DNA from: Sclerurus mexicanus
Lineage: Eukaryota; Chordata; Aves; Passeriformes; Furnariidae
NCBI GenBank assembly: GCA_013396755.1
Contig: VWZF01000296.1
Coordinates: forward strand, 330,005-394,004
Reading direction: 5' to 3'
DNA: 64,000 bases
Under the pieces are notes generated by a model, which saw nothing but the letters and a program-made list of their open reading frames with translations, ran no database searches and was not told the origin of the DNA. Within the stretch, counting starts at the first letter, position 1. Each line of letters opens with the position of its first letter. Shown here in pieces: positions 59,861-64,000 of the stretch. The position numbers and the translations under genes are program-made.

Positions 59861-62800
59861 CCTGCCCTGAAATACATTGTTCTGACCACCATTTCCAGCT
59901 TTGAAAAAGAGCTACCAAAGGTAAGCCCGTCAATCAGTATGTGCAGCCACAGAAGTAGGTACATAACATCACTAACAGAAGTTTGAAGCCCTCTGACAAG
60001 AAGTGCAGCAGACGAGGCAACTATTAACCACTGCATGGGTGAGCTCCTGTGTGCTTAAAAATTACATTTGAGAAAGATCAGTCAATGTCTAATGCAGCAA
60101 GAACTGTAATGACTGCAGAATATCAGTACCAGATGTAAGCCAAATACAATATGAATCTCTGTGTGCTGTGTCCACATCATGTGATGTGTCCCAACAACCA
60201 CAGTTCATGAAGGGAATGTCTGAACTATGGTCCTTTAGAATTTCTGGGCAAGAAAAACAAAGACTGCCTCCTACAGTGACAAAGCAGGCATTAACCACAA
60301 CATTGGGAAAAAAAAAGATTAAAAATCACAGTTTCTTTCAGCATGTTTTCTACAAAAATATCGTTTGGTTACATCCTAATGATCTCAAGATAATTCTAAC
60401 AAAATAGTATTTTATCAGATGAAAACGAAGCACAAACCAAGAATATGACCAGAAAAATCTTCACCAGTCTGGTGGAAGCTAAGAAACAATGATGGCTCAT
60501 TCAGACTGTAAGCAGAACTTGAAATATATTAATTGCTTTAACAAAAAGACTGGTCAAGTAAACCAACCAGAATAAAACCAACACATTCACCTTGATGGTG
60601 AGACTGTAAAAGTACCCCTCTATCACACAGACTTATTGTGAATGAAAGGAAATACAATTACCAAGACGTTAACACGTCACTAGGTAGCACATAAAGCAGT
60701 GGGATAATTAGTCCAACAGATTAACTTAAAAAAAAAAAACGTATTCAATGACAGTGTGTTTTGAAAGCACAGATAGTCTGCACAGATGTATTTCTTATTC
60801 CCTCCAGTTTTGGGATAACAATTTTCTCTCTAAACTTACATCTATTAAGATAATAGCTCCCAATCTATTGCATGTAGGAGGTAAGGTGAATGAAGAAGTT
60901 TGAAAGTAAGGAAAAGGTAAAGTCCTTCAAATTACCACACTCCCAAACATACATTAAAAACAACACAGATACATCAAAAAGAAACATTTTCTAAACAAGA
61001 TTTTAACTCATGTTTACTCTTACATAACAAAAGCAAAATAACTCAAGTTGGAACACAGATTCAGCCAATGTTAACAAAACTACATGTTTTTGTGGCTGTT
61101 TTTATGTTAATAAGTGTGCTTGGTTTTCGTATATATCAACAGGACCACTTTTAACATTTACTATTAAAAAAACAATCCATATTTACTTATAGGATACTAT
61201 GCTGACAAAGAAAAAAACCAAGATCTACACAAGAACCAGTAGCAAGAGTTTACATCATCATTTTAACATCATTGCACCTCCTCCAAGTACCAATTCAGAG
61301 AAGTTCAAAAAACCTGTTCAGTATTTTCCAGGAAGCATGCTGTCCCAAAACTAACAGAACTACAACAAAGTTTGACTACTCTGTTCTCTGTGTTTCCCAC
61401 ATAATTTTCCTTTGTTTTTAAAGTTTCAGAAATGGTTACGAACTGTCAGAGCATACACTTGATAACTGATGAATATTTTAATCATGCAAGACTCACTACT
61501 ACTTCAATGACTGTATACAAATAAAATGAAATCTCAAGACAAATCCTCTAGGAGTCTACTTTGATTGGCTCAGAGGCAACTGGGCAAGCATTCATGAATG
61601 TCATGCCTTTGGGAAAGAAAACCCCCTCTGGCTCCAAGACTGATTGTAATAACATTGTTTCAGTGCAACTACCACAAAGAAGCAAGAGAAAAGGACACAC
61701 TGAAAAAGAATCACTGTCTTGTCAGTTTTGTAAAAGATACAGAGAGAAGATCAGAGACAAAGAGTGAAAGTGACAGAGAGAACTAAATACATATCCTAGA
61801 ATGAAGTAGAAAGTAGTTAAATCATTTTTCCATGTGAAAAAAGTGTATGTGGACACATTTATCCAACTGTAAATCTACCTATATAAATAAATGTCTACAC
61901 ATAGAGACCCTCTCACTCCCTCTAGTTCTCTACTCCAGACAATGTCATTTCAGGCAGAAACCTGAATACTGTGAGGGGTCCACATACAGCCACCTACAGC
62001 CACCAAAAGAGAAGTTAACACACAGTGGTATACATGTTTCTTCACTGTAAAAGCACATGGTGCAATCCATGGCATTTATAGACTCAGCAATTTGAATACC
62101 AAATGCCTTCAATTTATAATTGAAGAGAACTTTTCTACCCGCCAGTCCTGAAAACCCACTCCAAGACTTGAAAGTCCAGCTGGGATATTTCTTATTCAGG
62201 TATCACTTCCTCAAAGAGCTGTTGCAACTGAAATTCAGCTTAGTTTAATGCTGGAAAACTCCTTCTTAAGGAGACTATCTTTTCATTCTTTACTTCCTAG
62301 AACCTTGAAGAGATAAATTCTTACATCAAATAAATCTGTACAAAGAAACAAATTTCTTAGTACTAGTAGACAATTCTCATTATCCCAAGTGTCAAGAAAG
62401 TAGGATAGTGCTCACTGAAATGGTACCGTCTAGCAGGCCACAGGAATCTGGTAGTATAGGTAAAAGTAATTGAACAGACAAAAAGAACATAACTAAGAGG
62501 CAAAAATCCCCAACCAAACCATTTTCTCACATTGGAAAAGAGTCAGTCCCAAAGCCAACTGTGGATAAAACCAGAAAAAAATCAATCCATGCCCCTTGTA
62601 AAATTTTCATGAGGCACCAAGGCATGAAGCAAGCTAGACAAGTTTCATAGGCAAGTGTTACTATTAAGTAAAAATCTCTCTTGAATCAGTGGGCCCAAAA
62701 CTTTCACTGAAGCACATCAGCAGATTCAGATGACAGGAACTAGACTCCCTTCAGGTCTTACTCCACAGCCTGCTCTTTGGGCCTCTAAAATGCCTGGAAA

Positions 62801-63330
62801 GCTACACAAAAGAGGAGTGGCTGCCACTACTCAGCAGCACTCTTAGAAAGGGAAGGCATCCCGTGGCAAGTCAAGCAAAGTAAGCAGCTATCCTTACAGT
62901 CTTTTAATGTAACAGTTGGGTCTACAACTGATTGAGCTTGTGAAGGTAGGACAGGTGAGGTACAACTCATAAAAAGTATGCCTGACAGGTACCTTAATTA
63001 ATCAAAGCCCATTTCTACAGCAGAGTTAGGAGAATCTGCACTGTCCATATTAGCTTTATTTCTTCTGACAGTTTTATCACTCTGGAATCTCTTGCAGTAG
63101 TAAATGAATTCCAAGTATAAGGGTGCTGAGTACAGGTCCACCTTTAAGAAGAGATCTGAAGTGTGTGGACAGCCTTGCCCAGGAGACAGCAACACAGCAG
63201 CAGATCCTGAGCTGCCCCCACTCAGAAGAGAGAACCAGTCTGAAAAAGGAGGGCACATGGGCCCAATAAGAGTAAGAAGCCTTGAAACTGCACTGCTGGC
63301 TTTTAAGTTTCACAATGCTGTGACACACTG

Positions 63331-63370
63331 ATTTGGCTACAGAGAGGGCATTTTGGTTACAGAGAGGATA
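63331..63370 (+). repeat. Two-copy 20-bp tandem repeat
   Basis: ATTTGGCTACAGAGAGGGCA is followed at once by TTTTGGTTACAGAGAGGATA. The units differ at four positions. A small local duplication. Confidence 0.85.
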
Positions 63371-63559
63371 TTCAAATATTGAATAGCCTTGTAATACATA
63401 AAACATAACTGTATATATGGCATGCACTATTCACTGATATGCCATAGATGTGATATGACACAATATTCAATGCTGCTTTAAAATGCTTTTCAAGTATTTT
63501 CACAAAACCAGTATAGCATTAATTATGTTTGAAAAGCAGAAAAGCATCCAAATATTGGG

Positions 63560-63602
63560 AAAAAAAACAAAACAAAACACAACCACCACTAAAAAAAACC
63601 CC
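63560..63602 (+). repeat. (AAAAC)n-like A/C simple repeat
   Basis: A-rich run with spaced C residues, ending in A8 and C5 runs. Simple sequence only. Confidence 0.75.
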
Positions 63603-64000
63603 CATGTGTTACGCACTTATTTCATATTTCTTGTGAAATCTATGAAGTCTGTCTCCCCAACCATGCAGTCATATGCATCATTAAAGGTATTTTCAGGTCT
63701 TCACATAGGTGGAAAACCAACTTGAGTAAGAATGGTGAAGACAATTCGAAAAAGCCCCAGCATGTTCCCCTCTTTAAACACAGGTACATTTGCAGCAGAA
63801 GAATGCACAATGCCTATGCAGATTCTCAGTTAATGCTACGTAAGAGTGGAAAAAAAATATTTACAAGAGAAGGATAATAATTATAAAATAACTCAGCACT
63901 TACACCTACTCCAACTAGGAGACGCAAATAATAGATATTTACTGAACGAACAGTTTTGCATTGACATGAAATAGGCCACTTGTTTTTCCTATTTTAACTG

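Larger units (their letters stand above)
32907..64000 (-). other. MAST4: Long upstream MAST4 intron (partial), no exon found
   Basis: This is sequence 5' of the first visible MAST4 exon. I scanned by eye for the expected upstream exon, encoding a peptide that ends LKELSLPRRGSF and has a donor after TT, and did not find it. No CpG-rich promoter-like stretch stands out either. Contents recognised are a CR1 (37420-39447 plus), a CR1 (59318-59860 minus), two possible regulatory blocks near 45540-45740 and 46440-46560, and a short tandem repeat at 63331-63370. GC is locally higher at 42711-43240, without a recognisable element. A large first intron fits MAST4 in other vertebrates. An alternative first exon or a non-coding RNA could still be hidden here. 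Confidence 0.6.

Noticed and set aside
1..64000. tRNA, rRNA, CRISPR arrays, bacterial operons or a novel defence-type system
   Set aside because: None was recognised. The sequence is vertebrate intron with transposon relics.

Overview
The window is vertebrate nuclear DNA, almost certainly from a bird. It is AT-rich and intron-dominated. It has short coding blocks bounded by GT/AG splice sites, several CR1 LINE copies of the avian type, and an LTR that resembles a family common in songbirds and other Neoaves. Nothing bacterial is present: no operons, CRISPR or prophage. Most open frames of 60-140 codons are chance frames in introns.

The one gene I can support is on the minus strand. Seven coding exons, read from high to low coordinate (32818-32906, 20815-20884, 16870-16948, 11234-11391, 6938-7013, 5299-5508, 2505-2606), join with consistent phase. 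They give one uninterrupted stretch of about 261 codons of a MAST-family serine/threonine kinase, best matched to MAST4. They cover the end of the Ser/Pro-rich N-terminal region and most of the MAST-specific domain (DUF1908) that precedes the kinase domain. The next exon towards the kinase and the preceding N-terminal exon are not in the window. The right half (32907-64000) is therefore read as part of one long upstream intron, and I found no exon in it.

The introns carry transposon relics. There are five CR1 copies: about 470-935 minus, 7925-10801 plus, 15555-15915 plus, 37420-39447 plus and 59318-59860 minus. There is one probable solo endogenous-retrovirus LTR (28230-28760 plus) and one weaker LTR candidate (14170-14790 plus). 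All CR1 copies are broken by stops, frameshifts, 5' truncation or internal deletion.

Four single N bases (10070, 28480, 38126, 38279) mark assembly joins. Around three of them the flanks are exactly duplicated: 572 bp at 10070, and 152 bp plus about 155 bp around 38126/38279. Collapsed or mis-ordered contig ends explain this better than real tandem duplication.

I did not find an undescribed biological system. The points most worth checking are the assembly duplications, the exon chain, a perfect 13-bp hairpin at 19016-19046, and two possible conserved regulatory blocks near 45.5-46.6 kb.
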